From positions 7,437,501 to 7,501,500 of the forward strand of contig NZ_CP107985.1 in NCBI RefSeq assembly GCF_036108815.1: a stretch of 64,000 nt of DNA, read 5' to 3'. Positions 9,473 to 18,894 of the stretch are shown piece by piece. Every line of letters begins with the position of its first letter. The stretch's first letter is position 1. The position numbers and the translations under genes are program-made. The notes below the pieces were generated by a model. It searched no databases and had not been told where the DNA came from. It saw nothing but the letters and a program-made list of their open reading frames with translations. The stretch is from Streptomyces sp. NBC_00353. GTDB lineage: Bacteria; Actinomycetota; Actinomycetes; Streptomycetales; Streptomycetaceae.

Positions 9473-9808
9473 GTGGCAAGTGGCAACGCGATCCGGGGAA
9501 GCCGGGTCGGAGCGGGGCCGATGGGGGAGGCCGAGCGGGGCGAGTCCGCGCCGCGCCTCCGCATCTCCTTCTGGTGCTCGAACGGGCACGAGACGCAGCC
9601 GAGCTTCGCCAGTGACGCGCAGACACCGGAGACTTGGGACTGCCCGCGCTGTGGTTTCCCGGCCGGCCAGGACCGGGACAACCCGCCGGACCCGCCGCGC
9701 ACCGAACCGTACAAGACGCACCTTGCGTATGTACGCGAGCGGCGCAGCGATGCGGACGGCGAGGCCATCCTCGCCGAGGCCCTCGCAAAACTTCGGGGCG
9801 AAATCTAA
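9473..9808 (+). CDS. rbpA: RNA polymerase-binding protein RbpA
   Basis: RbpA binds RNA polymerase and the principal sigma factor and stabilises open complexes; it contributes to basal rifampicin tolerance in Streptomyces. The 111-residue protein has a basic N-terminal tail and a central zinc-ribbon-like core with C35, H39, C57 and C60 (WCSNGHE and CPRCG). A C-terminal sigma-interacting helical region follows (THLAYVRERRSDADGEAIL). It starts at GTG 9473 behind GGGAG. The upstream promoter region includes a sigma-R-like element and a strong hairpin follows the gene. Confidence 0.95.
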   Translation: MASGNAIRGSRVGAGPMGEAERGESAPRLRISFWCSNGHETQPSFASDAQTPETWDCPRCGFPAGQDRDNPPDPPRTEPYKTHLAYVRERRSDADGEAILAEALAKLRGEI

Positions 9809-9818
9809 GAGTTGTTCA

Positions 9819-9849
9819 CCGGCCGGTCACCCCCAGGGTGCCCGGCCGG
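9819..9849 (+). terminator. Terminator after rbpA
   Basis: CCGGCCGG (9819-9826) pairs with CCGGCCGG (9842-9849). After one mismatch, CACCC (9828-9832) pairs with GGGTG (9836-9840) around a three-base loop. It begins ten bases after the rbpA stop. Confidence 0.7.
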
Positions 9850-9963
9850 AGTGCATTTGTCGGCGCCGCAGCTCTCTGTCGCCTCGCCCACCCCTCTGAT
9901 CAATTAAGTTGGAGTGGCAGCGGGGCATGTGCAGGCACGAGAAGAAGTGGGCTGATATCCGGG

Positions 9964-11625
9964 ATGAACGCACAAAGCCGAACCAAGCTCAATCAGACGC
10001 CCGAATGGACCGCTCTCGGCAAGCACCGTGAGCAGCTCGGCCAGACCCATCTGCGGCAGCTGTTCGCGGACGATCCCGAGCGCGGCACCGGATATACCCT
10101 CCGGGTCGGCGATCTGTATCTCGACTACTCCAAGCACCTGGTCACCGACGAGACGCTCCGGCTGCTGCGCGAGCTCGCCGACGCCACCGGTGTCGCCGAA
10201 CTGCGGGACGCCATGTTCCGTGGCGAGAAGATCAACACCACCGAGGACCGCGCTGTCCTGCACACCGCGCTGCGTGCCCCGCGCGACGCGGTCATCGAGG
10301 TCGACGGCGAGAACGTGGTGCCCGCCGTGCACGCCGTGCTCGACAGGATGGCGGCTTTCGCCGACCGCATCAGGTCGGGGGAGTGGACCGGTCACACCGG
10401 CAAGCGGATCAAGAACGTCGTCAACATCGGCATCGGCGGTTCCGACCTCGGTCCCGCCATGGCGTACGAGGTGCTGCGCTCCTTCACGGACCGCTCGCTC
10501 ACCGTCCGCTTCGTGTCCAACGTCGACGGGGCCGACCTGCACGAGGCCGTCCGCGACCTCGACCCGGCCGAGACGCTCTTCATCATCGCGTCGAAGACGT
10601 TCACCACGATCGAGACCATCACCAACGCCACCTCCGCCCGCAACTGGCTGCTGACCGGTCTGCGCGCCGACCAGGACGCCGTCGCGAAGCACTTCGTGGC
10701 ACTGTCGACGAACGCCGAGAAGGTCGCTGACTTCGGCATCGACACCGCCAACATGTTCGAGTTCTGGGACTGGGTCGGCGGCCGCTACTCGTACGACTCC
10801 GCCATCGGCCTCTCGCTGATGATCGCCATCGGCCCGGACCGGTTCCGCGAGATGCTTGACGGCTTCCACCTCGTCGACGAACACTTCCGCACCGCCCCGC
10901 CGGAGGCCAACGCCCCGCTGCTGCTTGGCCTGCTGGGTGTCTGGTACGGCGCGTTCTTCGATGCCCAGTCGCACGCCGTGCTGCCGTACAGCCACTATCT
11001 GTCCAAGTTCACCGCCTACTTGCAGCAGCTGGACATGGAGTCCAACGGCAAGTCCGTGGACCGGGACGGCCATCCGGTCGAGTGGCAGACCGGCCCGGTC
11101 GTCTGGGGCACGCCCGGCACCAACGGGCAGCACGCCTACTACCAGCTGATCCACCAGGGCACCAAGGTCATCCCGGCCGACTTCATCGGCTTCGCCGAGC
11201 CGGTCGCCGATCTGCTGCCCGGACTGGTCGCCCAGCACGATCTGCTGATGGCCAACTTCTTCGCCCAGACCCAGGCGCTCGCCTTCGGCAAGACGCCGGA
11301 CGAGGTCCGTGCGGAGGGCGTCGCCGAGGAGCTCGTGCCGCACAAGACGTTCCGGGGGAACCACCCCACGACCACGATCCTGGCCGACCGGCTGACGCCG
11401 TCCGTCCTCGGTCAGCTGATCGCGCTGTACGAGCACAAGGTCTTCGTCCAGGGCGCCGTCTGGAACATCGACTCGTTCGACCAGTGGGGCGTCGAGCTCG
11501 GCAAGGTCCTCGCCAAGAAGATCGAACCGGTGCTGACCGAGACGGCGGCGGCGGGGGGCGGCGAGCAGCTGGACAGCTCGACCGCCGCACTGGTCGCCGC
11601 GTACCGCACGCGCAGGGGGCGCTGA
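9964..11625 (+). CDS. pgi: Glucose-6-phosphate isomerase
   Basis: Pgi interconverts glucose-6-phosphate and fructose-6-phosphate, linking glycolysis with the pentose phosphate operon that lies just downstream on the other strand. The 553-residue protein contains the sugar-phosphate-binding signature VNIGIGGSDLGPAM, ESNGKSVDRDG, HQGTKVIPADF and the C-terminal signature VWNIDSFDQWGVELGK. ATG 9964 (MNAQSRTKLNQTPEW) gives the normal family length. The in-frame region upstream crosses the rbpA terminator and is not coding. The ribosome binding site is weak. Confidence 0.96.
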   Translation: MNAQSRTKLNQTPEWTALGKHREQLGQTHLRQLFADDPERGTGYTLRVGDLYLDYSKHLVTDETLRLLRELADATGVAELRDAMFRGEKINTTEDRAVLHTALRAPRDAVIEVDGENVVPAVHAVLDRMAAFADRIRSGEWTGHTGKRIKNVVNIGIGGSDLGPAMAYEVLRSFTDRSLTVRFVSNVDGADLHEAVRDLDPAETLFIIASKTFTTIETITNATSARNWLLTGLRADQDAVAKHFVALSTNAEKVADFGIDTANMFEFWDWVGGRYSYDSAIGLSLMIAIGPDRFREMLDGFHLVDEHFRTAPPEANAPLLLGLLGVWYGAFFDAQSHAVLPYSHYLSKFTAYLQQLDMESNGKSVDRDGHPVEWQTGPVVWGTPGTNGQHAYYQLIHQGTKVIPADFIGFAEPVADLLPGLVAQHDLLMANFFAQTQALAFGKTPDEVRAEGVAEELVPHKTFRGNHPTTTILADRLTPSVLGQLIALYEHKVFVQGAVWNIDSFDQWGVELGKVLAKKIEPVLTETAAAGGGEQLDSSTAALVAAYRTRRGR

Positions 11626-11703
11626 GCCGGATGACCCCGGGGGAGAGGGCGGTACGGCTCCGGCCGTAGAACAGCACGCCGGACCCGAGCGCCGTCACCC
11701 GGT

Positions 11704-11721
11704 GGCGGCCGAGCGGCCGCC
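11704..11721 (+). terminator. Hairpin after pgi; rest of 11626-11862 holds no clear gene
   Basis: GGCGGCC at 11704-11710 pairs with GGCCGCC at 11715-11721 around GAGC. A weaker hairpin, TACGGC/GCCGTA, lies at 11653-11668. The remaining sequence up to the VOC gene on the other strand has no supported coding region. Confidence 0.5.
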
Positions 11722-11862
11722 GACCGCGGCGGTCCTCGGCGTGGCGTGTGCCGTCCTCTTCCCCGCCGGTGGCTCGTACGGGGCCGCGGCCCCCGGCATC
11801 GGCTCCGCCTGCGAGGCCGTACCGGGGCTGCTGGAGGCCTTCCTGGGGACTGCCCGACCCGG

Positions 11863-12222
11863 TCAGCCGTGCGTCGTGTCGATGACGCAGAAGCGGTTGC
11901 CCTCGGTGTCCGCGAGCACCACGAAGTCCGGGTCCTGCGGATACAGCTGCCAGTCGACCCGGGCCGCCCCGAGTGTGAGCAGCCGCTCCACCTCGGCGTC
12001 CTGCTCCTCCGTGTACAGATCCAGGTGGACCCGGGGGACCTCCTGCACGGGGGACTCGCTCAGCCCCAGGGACAGCCCGACGCCCTGGCCGTCGGCCGGC
12101 ACCAGCACCACCCAGTCGTCCGTCGCCGGCTCACGCTCCACATGGCCGAGCGCCGCCGTCCAGAAGGCGGCCGCCCGACGGACGTCCGACGCACCCATCA
12201 CCACGGTTCCGATACGCACCAT
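11863..12222 (-). CDS. VOC (glyoxalase-fold) family protein
   Basis: This 119-residue protein has the vicinal-oxygen-chelate fold as one pair of beta-alpha-beta-beta-beta modules. The first module begins MVRIGTVVMGASDVRRAAAFW and the second ends in VVLADTEGNRFCVID, the common DPEGN-type signature. The potential metal ligands of true glyoxalases are only partly present, so the substrate cannot be inferred. It sits downstream of the pentose phosphate operon on the same strand but is separated from it by a strong terminator, so it is probably transcribed on its own. Confidence 0.8.
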   Translation of the reverse strand: MVRIGTVVMGASDVRRAAAFWTAALGHVEREPATDDWVVLVPADGQGVGLSLGLSESPVQEVPRVHLDLYTEEQDAEVERLLTLGAARVDWQLYPQDPDFVVLADTEGNRFCVIDTTHG

Positions 12223-12244
12223 GGCCGGAGCCTTTCACGGCGAA

Positions 12245-12276
12245 GGCCCGGTCCGCTCCTGAGAGCGGACCGGGCC
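12245..12276 (-). terminator. Terminator of the pentose phosphate operon
   Basis: GGCCCGGTCCGCTC (12245-12258) pairs perfectly with GAGCGGACCGGGCC (12263-12276) around the loop CTGA, giving a 14-bp stem 27 bases beyond the pgl stop. Confidence 0.8.
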
Positions 12277-12302
12277 CGACGTACCGCAGTACTGACGACT
12301 GC

Positions 12303-13085
12303 TCAGGGAGAGGCCGGCGGATACAGTGCGCGCGGCAGCCGGGAGGCCGCCGCCGCATCCAGCAGCCACAGGGTGCGGCTGCGTCCGTACGCGCCCGCCG
12401 CCGGGGCCTGGATCTCCCCGGCGCCCGACAGCGCGATCTCCGCGGCCTCCGCCTTGTCCTCGCCCGCCGCGAGCAGCCACACCTCGCGCGCCGCCCGGAT
12501 CGCGGGCAGCGTCAGTGAGACCCGGGTGGGCGGCGGCTTGGGAGCGCCGTGCACACCGACGACGGTGCGCTCGGTCTCCCGTACCGCGGGCAGCTCCGGG
12601 AACAGCGACGCGACATGCGTGTCCGGGCCCACGCCCAGCATCAGCACATCGAACGTCGGTACCGGGCCGTGGTCCTCCGGACGGGCCGCGGCGGCCAGTT
12701 CGTCGGCGTACGCGGCCGCGGCGGCGTCGGCGTCGTTGCCGCAGGGGCCGTCCGACGCGGGCATCGCATGGACCAGGGACGGGTCCAGCGGCACCGAGTC
12801 CAGCAGGGCCCGACGGGCCTGCGTGACATTGCGCTCCGGATCGCCCTCCGGCAGGAACCGCTCGTCGCCCCACCACAGTTCGAGCCGCGACCAGTCGATC
12901 GCGTCCCGGGCGGGCGCCTCGGCGAGAGCGGCCAGCAGGCCGTTGCCGTTGCGTCCGCCGGTGAGCACCACCGAGGCGTGACCGCGCGCGGCCTGGGCGT
13001 CCACGATCTTCGTGATCAGCCGGGCGGCGGCGGCCTGCGCCATCAGCTCCTTGTCGCGGTGCACGACAAGTTGAGGGGCACTCAC
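12303..13085 (-). CDS. pgl: 6-phosphogluconolactonase
   Basis: Pgl (DevB type) hydrolyses 6-phosphogluconolactone, the second step of the oxidative pentose phosphate pathway. The 260-residue protein shows the NagB/DevB-like fold motifs ASVVLTGGRNGNGLL, LELWWGDERFLPEGDPERN and DVLMLGVGPDTHVASLFP. It starts at GTG 13085-13083, which overlaps the stop codon of opcA as GTGA, so the two are translationally coupled. It is the last gene of the tkt-tal-zwf-opcA-pgl operon. Confidence 0.94.
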   Translation of the reverse strand: MSAPQLVVHRDKELMAQAAAARLITKIVDAQAARGHASVVLTGGRNGNGLLAALAEAPARDAIDWSRLELWWGDERFLPEGDPERNVTQARRALLDSVPLDPSLVHAMPASDGPCGNDADAAAAAYADELAAAARPEDHGPVPTFDVLMLGVGPDTHVASLFPELPAVRETERTVVGVHGAPKPPPTRVSLTLPAIRAAREVWLLAAGEDKAEAAEIALSGAGEIQAPAAGAYGRSRTLWLLDAAAASRLPRALYPPASP

Positions 13086-14104
13086 TTCGCTGCCGCCTTC
13101 TTCGCCGCAGTCTTCTTCGCGGCTGCCGGTGCGGCGGCGGTGGCGGGCTTCTCCGGCTCGGCGGACTTCGGCTCCGCCGCGCCGCCGAGCCGGTCCACGC
13201 CGAACTTCACCGCGGACGCGTAGATGTTGTCCGGGTCGAGACGCCGCAGTTCCTCGGCGAGCAGTTCGGCGGTCTCCCGTCGCTTGAGCGCCACCGCACG
13301 GTCCGGCTGCCCCTCCATGCAGAGAGTGGCCAGCGAACCGTCGGGCCGGTCCAGGACGATGGTGCCGCCCTTGGTCTGCATCCGTACGGCCGTCAGACCG
13401 GGACCGTCGGAACGCGTGCGCTCCACCGGCACGCCCAGCCGGTCCGAGAGCCACATGGCGAGCAGCTCACAGCTCGGGTTCTCGGACTCGCCCTCGACCG
13501 TCGCCGAGAGGACCTCGACGGGCTTCTGGTCGAGTGCGGCCGCGAGCATCGAGCGCCACGGCGTGATGCGGGTCCAGGACAGATCGGTGTCGCCCGGGGT
13601 GTACGACTTGGCGCGCACCCCGAGTTCGGCGCTCGGGTGCTCCGCCGAATACGCGTCCGTGATCCGGCGCTGGGCGAGTGCGCCCAGCGGATCATTGGCC
13701 GGGTCCTCGGGCGCGCCCTCGGGCCACCACACCACGACCGGGGCGTCCGGCAGCAGCAGTGGCAGGACGACCGACTGGGCGTGGTTGGCAAGTTCACCGT
13801 GCAGTCGCAGCACGATGGTCTCGCCGGAGCCCGAGTCGGAACCGACCCGCACCTCGGCGTCGAGCCGCGCGTCGCGCCGGCTGCGCGGCGAGCGGCTGGC
13901 CCGCTTGATCACCGCGATGATGCGCGAGGGGTGCTCGCGCGAGGAGTCGCCGGCCGCCTTCAGGGCGTCGTACGCGTTCTCCTCGTCGGTGACGACCACC
14001 AGGGTCAGCACCATGCCGACAGCCGGCGAGCCGGCGGCACGCCGGGCCGACACCAGCGCCTGGTTGATCTTGCTGGAAGTGGTTTCCGTGAGATCGATCT
14101 TCAT
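13082..14104 (-). CDS. opcA: Glucose-6-phosphate dehydrogenase assembly protein OpcA
   Basis: OpcA is needed for full activity and oligomerisation of glucose-6-phosphate dehydrogenase in cyanobacteria and actinobacteria, and its gene always accompanies zwf. The 340-residue product has the typical VVVWWPEGAPEDP and PWRSMLAAALDQ regions. Its last 35 residues form a low-complexity tail of alanine, proline and lysine (AAAPAAAKKTAAKKAAAK), like the tails of actinobacterial DNA-binding proteins. That tail is unusual for a metabolic assembly factor. The start ATG overlaps the zwf stop (ATGA). Confidence 0.94.
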   Translation of the reverse strand: MKIDLTETTSSKINQALVSARRAAGSPAVGMVLTLVVVTDEENAYDALKAAGDSSREHPSRIIAVIKRASRSPRSRRDARLDAEVRVGSDSGSGETIVLRLHGELANHAQSVVLPLLLPDAPVVVWWPEGAPEDPANDPLGALAQRRITDAYSAEHPSAELGVRAKSYTPGDTDLSWTRITPWRSMLAAALDQKPVEVLSATVEGESENPSCELLAMWLSDRLGVPVERTRSDGPGLTAVRMQTKGGTIVLDRPDGSLATLCMEGQPDRAVALKRRETAELLAEELRRLDPDNIYASAVKFGVDRLGGAAEPKSAEPEKPATAAAPAAAKKTAAKKAAAK

Positions 14105-15633
14105 GGCCGACGCCAGCTCCGTCCATCTCGTGCGAGCATCTCGTCCGCCTCGGCCGGACCCCAGGTGCCCGCCGCGTACTGCGCGGGCTTGCCGTGCTTG
14201 TCCCAGTACTCCTCGATCGGGTCGAGGATGTTCCAGGAGAGTTCGACCTCCTGGTGGCGGGGGAAGAGGTTGGCGTCGCCGAGCAGCACATCGAGGATGA
14301 GCCGCTCGTACGCCTCCGGGCTGGACTCCGTGAAGGACTCGCCGTAGGCGAAGTCCATCGTGACGTCCCGGACCTCCATCGAGGTGCCGGGGACCTTGGA
14401 GCCGAAGCGCACCGTGACGCCCTCGTCCGGCTGCACCCGGATGACCAGGGCGTTGCCGCCCAGCTCCTCCGTCGCACCGGACTCGAAGGGCAGGTACGGC
14501 GCGCGCTTGAAGACGACCGCGATCTCGGTGACCCGGCGGCCGAGCCGCTTTCCGGTCCGGAGGTAGAACGGCACGCCCGCCCAGCGGCGGTTGTTGATCG
14601 TCAGTTTGATCGCGGCATAGGTGTCGGTCTTCGACTTGGGGTCGATACCGTCCTCCTCGAGGTAGCCGAGCACTTCCTCGCCGCCCTGCCACGCGTGCGC
14701 GTACTGGCCGCGCACGGTGTGCTTGCCCAGGTCCTCCGGCAGCTCCACCGCCGTGAGCACCTTGAGCTTCTCGGTCACCAGGGCCTTCGGGTGGAAGGAG
14801 CCGGGCTCCTCCATCGCCGTCAGCGCCAGCAGCTGGAGCAGGTGGTTCTGGATGACGTCACGGGCTGCCCCGATGCCGTCGTAGTAGCCGGCCCGGCCGC
14901 CGATGCCGATGTCCTCGGCCATCGTGATCTGGACATGGTCGACGTACGACCGGTTCCAGATCGGCTCGAACATCGTGTTGGCGAAGCGCAGCGCCAGGAT
15001 GTTCTGGACCGTCTCCTTGCCCAGGTAGTGGTCGATCCGGAAGACCTCGTTGGGCGGGAACACATCGTGCACGAGCTGGTTGAGCTCCTGCGCGCTGGCG
15101 AGGTCGTGGCCGAACGGCTTCTCGATGACGGCGCGCCGCCAGGAACCCTCCTTCTGGTCCGCCAGCCCGTGCTTCTTGAGCTGCTGGACGACCTTGGGGA
15201 AGAACTTCGGCGGCACGGACAGGTAGAAGGCGAAGTTGCCGCCCGTGCCCTGTTCCTTGTCGAGCTCCTGGATGGTGGCCTTGAGGGTCTCGAAGGCGTC
15301 GTCGTCGTCGAAGTTGCCCTGGACGAAGCGCATCCCCTGGATGAGCTGCTGCCAGACCTCCTCACGGAACGGCGTACGCGCGTGCTGCTTGACCGCGTCG
15401 TGGACCTCCTGCGCGAAGTCCTCGTCGTGCCATTCACGGCGCGCGAAGCCGATGAGCGAGAAGCCCGGCGGCAACAGACCGCGGTTGGCCAGGTCGTAGA
15501 TGGCGGGCATCAGCTTTTTACGGGACAAATCGCCCGTGACGCCAAAGATGACCAGGCCCGACGGCCCCGCGATACGCGGGAGCCGGCGGTCCTGGGCGTC
15601 ACGGAGCGGGTTGGCTCCGGGAACACCAGACAA
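14101..15633 (-). CDS. zwf: Glucose-6-phosphate 1-dehydrogenase
   Basis: Zwf oxidises glucose-6-phosphate to 6-phosphogluconolactone and supplies NADPH for secondary metabolism. The 510-residue protein shows the dinucleotide-binding loop FGVTGDLSRKK near residue 28, the active-site signature RIDHYLGKETVQNIL and the late motif RRWAGVPFYLRTGKRL. I choose a TTG start at 15633-15631 (MSGVPGANPLRD) because GGAGGG at 15643-15648 is correctly spaced. Extending further upstream would run into the end of tal. Confidence 0.96.
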   Translation of the reverse strand: MSGVPGANPLRDAQDRRLPRIAGPSGLVIFGVTGDLSRKKLMPAIYDLANRGLLPPGFSLIGFARREWHDEDFAQEVHDAVKQHARTPFREEVWQQLIQGMRFVQGNFDDDDAFETLKATIQELDKEQGTGGNFAFYLSVPPKFFPKVVQQLKKHGLADQKEGSWRRAVIEKPFGHDLASAQELNQLVHDVFPPNEVFRIDHYLGKETVQNILALRFANTMFEPIWNRSYVDHVQITMAEDIGIGGRAGYYDGIGAARDVIQNHLLQLLALTAMEEPGSFHPKALVTEKLKVLTAVELPEDLGKHTVRGQYAHAWQGGEEVLGYLEEDGIDPKSKTDTYAAIKLTINNRRWAGVPFYLRTGKRLGRRVTEIAVVFKRAPYLPFESGATEELGGNALVIRVQPDEGVTVRFGSKVPGTSMEVRDVTMDFAYGESFTESSPEAYERLILDVLLGDANLFPRHQEVELSWNILDPIEEYWDKHGKPAQYAAGTWGPAEADEMLARDGRSWRRP

Positions 15634-15638
15634 AGTGG

Positions 15639-16757
15639 TCAGCCCTCCGAAGGGGCGAGGCGCTTGAGCTCCGCCTCGGTGGAGTTGAGCAGGTCGATCC
15701 AGGACGCCTCGAACTTCTCGACGCCCTCGTCCTCGAGGAGCTGTACGACGTCGTCGTACGAGATCCCGAGCTTTGCGACGGCGTCGAGCTCGGCCCGCGC
15801 CTGGGCGTAGGTGCCGGCGATGGTGTTGCCGGTGACCTCCCCGTGGTCGGCCGTGGCCTCCAGGGTGGCCTCGGGCATGGTGTTCACCGTGCCGGGGGCG
15901 ACCAGGTCGACGACGTACAGCGTGTCCTTGTACGCGGGGTCCTTCACGCCGGTGGAGGCCCACAGCGGACGCTGCCTGTTGGCCTGCGCCTTGTCCAGGG
16001 CGGCCCAGCGGTCGGAGGAGAAGACCTCCTCGTACGCCTCGTAGGCCAGCCGGGCGTTGGCGAGCGCCGCCTTGCCCTTCAGCGCCTTGGCCTCGTCGGT
16101 GCCCACTGCGTCGAGCCGCTTGTCGATCTCGGAGTCCACGCGGGACACGAAGAACGAGGCCACCGAGTGGATCTTGGAGATGTCCAGACCCGCGGCCTTC
16201 GCCTTCTCCAGGCCCGCCAGGTAGGCGTCCATGACCTCGCGGTAGCGCTCCAGCGAGAAGATCAGCGTGACGTTGACGCTGATGCCCCTGCCGATGACCT
16301 CGGTGATGGCCGGCAGACCGGCCTTCGTCGCCGGGATCTTGATGAGCGTGTTCGGCCGGTCCACCAGCCAGGCGAGCTGCTTGGCCTCGGCGATCGTGGC
16401 GTCGGTGTGGTGGGCCAGCCGCGGGTCGACCTCGATGGAGACCCGGCCGTCCTGACCGTCCGTGGCGTCGAAGACCGGCCGCAGGATGTCGGCGGCGTCA
16501 CGGACGTCCGCCGTCGTGATCATGCGGATGGCCTCGTCGACCGTGACCTTGCGGGTCGCGAGGTCGGTGAGCTGCTGCTCGTAACCGTCGCCGTGCGAGA
16601 TGGCCTTCTGGAAGATCGACGGGTTGGTGGTGACGCCCACGACGTGCTGCTGGTCGATCAGTTCGGCGAGGTTGCCGGACGTGATCCGCTTGCGCGACAG
16701 GTCATCGAGCCAGATCGCCACGCCCTCGTCGGAGAGGCGCTTGAGTGCGTCTGTCAT
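15639..16757 (-). CDS. tal: Transaldolase
   Basis: Tal transfers a dihydroxyacetone unit between sugar phosphates in the non-oxidative pentose phosphate pathway. The 372-residue product belongs to the longer actinobacterial/cyanobacterial TalB class. It contains VVGVTTNPSIFQKAI, the Schiff-base lysine in NTLIKIPATKAG, and SVNVTLIFSLERY. The start ATG 16757-16755 has TAGGAG 13 bases upstream. Only 34 bases separate it from tkt and five from the zwf start, consistent with a single operon. Confidence 0.96.
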   Translation of the reverse strand: MTDALKRLSDEGVAIWLDDLSRKRITSGNLAELIDQQHVVGVTTNPSIFQKAISHGDGYEQQLTDLATRKVTVDEAIRMITTADVRDAADILRPVFDATDGQDGRVSIEVDPRLAHHTDATIAEAKQLAWLVDRPNTLIKIPATKAGLPAITEVIGRGISVNVTLIFSLERYREVMDAYLAGLEKAKAAGLDISKIHSVASFFVSRVDSEIDKRLDAVGTDEAKALKGKAALANARLAYEAYEEVFSSDRWAALDKAQANRQRPLWASTGVKDPAYKDTLYVVDLVAPGTVNTMPEATLEATADHGEVTGNTIAGTYAQARAELDAVAKLGISYDDVVQLLEDEGVEKFEASWIDLLNSTEAELKRLAPSEG

Positions 16758-16791
16758 GAGAATTGCATCTCCTACTAGTCGTATAACGGCG

Positions 16792-18894
16792 TCAGCGCGT
16801 GACGTCGGCGAGGGATTCCCGGGCTGCGGCGGCCACGTGCTCGCCGGTGAAGCCGAACTCGCGGAAGAGGACCTTGGCGTCGGCCGAGGCACCGAAGTGC
16901 TCCAGCGAGACGATCCGTCCGGCGTCACCGACGTACCGGTGCCAGGTCAGGCCGATGCCCGCCTCGACGGCGACGCGGGCCTTCACGGACGGCGGCAGAA
17001 CGCTGTCCTTGTACGCCTGGTCCTGCTCCTCGAACCACTCGACGGAGGGCATCGACACGACCCGGGTCGGGATGCCGGCCGCCTGCAGCTCCTCGCGCGC
17101 CTCGACGGCGAGGTGCACCTCGGAACCGGTACCGATCAGGAGGACCTGCGGCTCCGCGCTCTGCCCGTCGGTCCCTTCGGAGTCGAAGAGCACATAGCCG
17201 CCCTTGGCCGCGTCCTCGTTCGCCTCGTACGTGGGCACGCCCTGGCGGGTCAGCGCCAGACCGTGCGGGGCGCCCTTGCCGAACACCTTGGTGTAGCGGC
17301 GCAGGATCTCGCGCCAGACGATGGAGGTCTCGTTGGCGTCGGCCGGGCGGACGATGTTCAGGCCCGGGATGGCGCGCAGCGAGGCCAGGTGCTCGACCGG
17401 CTGGTGGGTCGGGCCGTCCTCGCCGAGACCGATCGAGTCGTGCGTCCACACGTACGTCACCGGCAGGTGCATCAGCGCGGACAGACGCACGGCGTTGCGC
17501 ATGTAGTCGGAGAACACCAGGAAGGTGCCGCCGTAGATGCGGGTGTTGCCGTGCAGTGCGATGCCGTTCATGGCCGCGGCCATGGCGTGCTCGCGGATAC
17601 CGAAGTGGATCGTTCGGCCGTACGGGTCCGCGCCCGGCAGCGGGTTGCCCGCCGGGAGGAACGACGACGTCTTGTCGATCGTGGTGTTGTTCGAGCCGGC
17701 GAGGTCGGCGGAGCCGCCCCACAGCTCGGGGATGATCTCGCCGAGCGCCTGGAGCACCTTGCCGGAGGCGGCGCGGGTGGCGACCGCCTTGCCCGGCTCG
17801 AAGACCGGAAGCTTGTCCTCCCAGCCCGCGGGCAGCTCGCCCGCCGAGATCCGGTCGAACTCGGCGGCGCGCTCCGGGTTGGCGGTGCGCCACGCGGCGA
17901 ACTTCTTCTCCCACTCGGCCTTGGCCTCACGGCCGCGGTCCAGCGCCTCACGGGTGTGCGAGATGACCTCGTCGGAGACCTCGAAGGTCTTCTCCGGGTC
18001 GAAGCCCAGGACCTTCTTGGTCGCGGCGACCTCGTCGTCGCCGAGCGCCGAGCCGTGCGAGGCCTCGGTGTTCTGGGCGTGCGGGGCCGGCCAGGCGATG
18101 ATCGAGCGGGCCGCGATGAACGACGGACGCCCGGTCTCGGCCTTGGCCGCCTGCAGCGCGTCGTAGAGACCCGCCGGGTCCAGGTCGCCGTTGGGCAGCT
18201 GGGCGACGCGCTGGACGTGCCAGCCGTACGCCTCGTACCGCTTCAGGGTGTCCTCGGAGACCGCGGTCTCCGTGTCGCCCTCGATGGAGATGTGGTTGTC
18301 GTCCCAGAGCAGGACCAGGTTGCCCAGCTTCTGGTGCCCGGCCAGCGAGGACGCCTCCGCGGAGATGCCCTCCTGCAGGCAGCCGTCACCCGCGATGGCC
18401 CAGACCATGTGGTCGAACGGGGAGGTGCCGGGGGCCGCCTCCGGGTCGAACAGACCACGCTCGTAGCGGGCGGCCATCGCCATGCCCACGGCGTTGGCGA
18501 CACCCTGGCCCAGCGGGCCCGTCGTCGTCTCGACACCGGTGGTGTGGCCGTACTCCGGGTGCCCGGGGGTCTTCGAACCCCAGGTACGGAACGCCTTGAG
18601 GTCATCGAGCTCCAGGCCGTACCCGGCCAGGTAGAGCTGGATGTACAGGGTCAGGCTGGTGTGGCCCGCCGAGAGCACGAACCGGTCGCGGCCCGTCCAG
18701 TCCGCGTCGGCGGGGTCGTGCCGCATCACCTTCTGGAAAAGGGTGTACGCGGCGGGAGCCAGGCTCATCGCCGTACCCGGGTGGCCGTTTCCGACCTTCT
18801 GTACGGCGTCGGCGGCAAGGACGCGGACAGTGTCCACGGCCCGCTGGTCCAATTCGGTCCACTGGAGGTCTGTGGTGGTCGGCTTGGTGCTCAC
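16792..18894 (-). CDS. tkt: Transketolase
   Basis: This thiamine-diphosphate enzyme moves two-carbon units between ketose and aldose phosphates. The 700-residue protein has the thiamine-diphosphate motif that begins GDGCLQEGISAE and ends LLWDDN, the catalytic histidine region GNGHPGTAMSLAP near residue 36, and the pyrimidine-domain motif YVWTHDSIGLGEDGPTHQPVEHL, read in two overlapping pieces. GTG 18894 is the start of the MSTKPTTTDLQW reading. It heads the pentose phosphate operon. A 13-bp palindrome touches the start codon and could influence its expression. Confidence 0.96.
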   Translation of the reverse strand: MSTKPTTTDLQWTELDQRAVDTVRVLAADAVQKVGNGHPGTAMSLAPAAYTLFQKVMRHDPADADWTGRDRFVLSAGHTSLTLYIQLYLAGYGLELDDLKAFRTWGSKTPGHPEYGHTTGVETTTGPLGQGVANAVGMAMAARYERGLFDPEAAPGTSPFDHMVWAIAGDGCLQEGISAEASSLAGHQKLGNLVLLWDDNHISIEGDTETAVSEDTLKRYEAYGWHVQRVAQLPNGDLDPAGLYDALQAAKAETGRPSFIAARSIIAWPAPHAQNTEASHGSALGDDEVAATKKVLGFDPEKTFEVSDEVISHTREALDRGREAKAEWEKKFAAWRTANPERAAEFDRISAGELPAGWEDKLPVFEPGKAVATRAASGKVLQALGEIIPELWGGSADLAGSNNTTIDKTSSFLPAGNPLPGADPYGRTIHFGIREHAMAAAMNGIALHGNTRIYGGTFLVFSDYMRNAVRLSALMHLPVTYVWTHDSIGLGEDGPTHQPVEHLASLRAIPGLNIVRPADANETSIVWREILRRYTKVFGKGAPHGLALTRQGVPTYEANEDAAKGGYVLFDSEGTDGQSAEPQVLLIGTGSEVHLAVEAREELQAAGIPTRVVSMPSVEWFEEQDQAYKDSVLPPSVKARVAVEAGIGLTWHRYVGDAGRIVSLEHFGASADAKVLFREFGFTGEHVAAAARESLADVTR

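Noticed and set aside
11702..11880. Short frame starting at GTG 11702 with a signal-peptide-like N terminus
   Set aside because: It begins inside a hairpin, has no ribosome binding site and runs antisense into the VOC gene without a defined domain.
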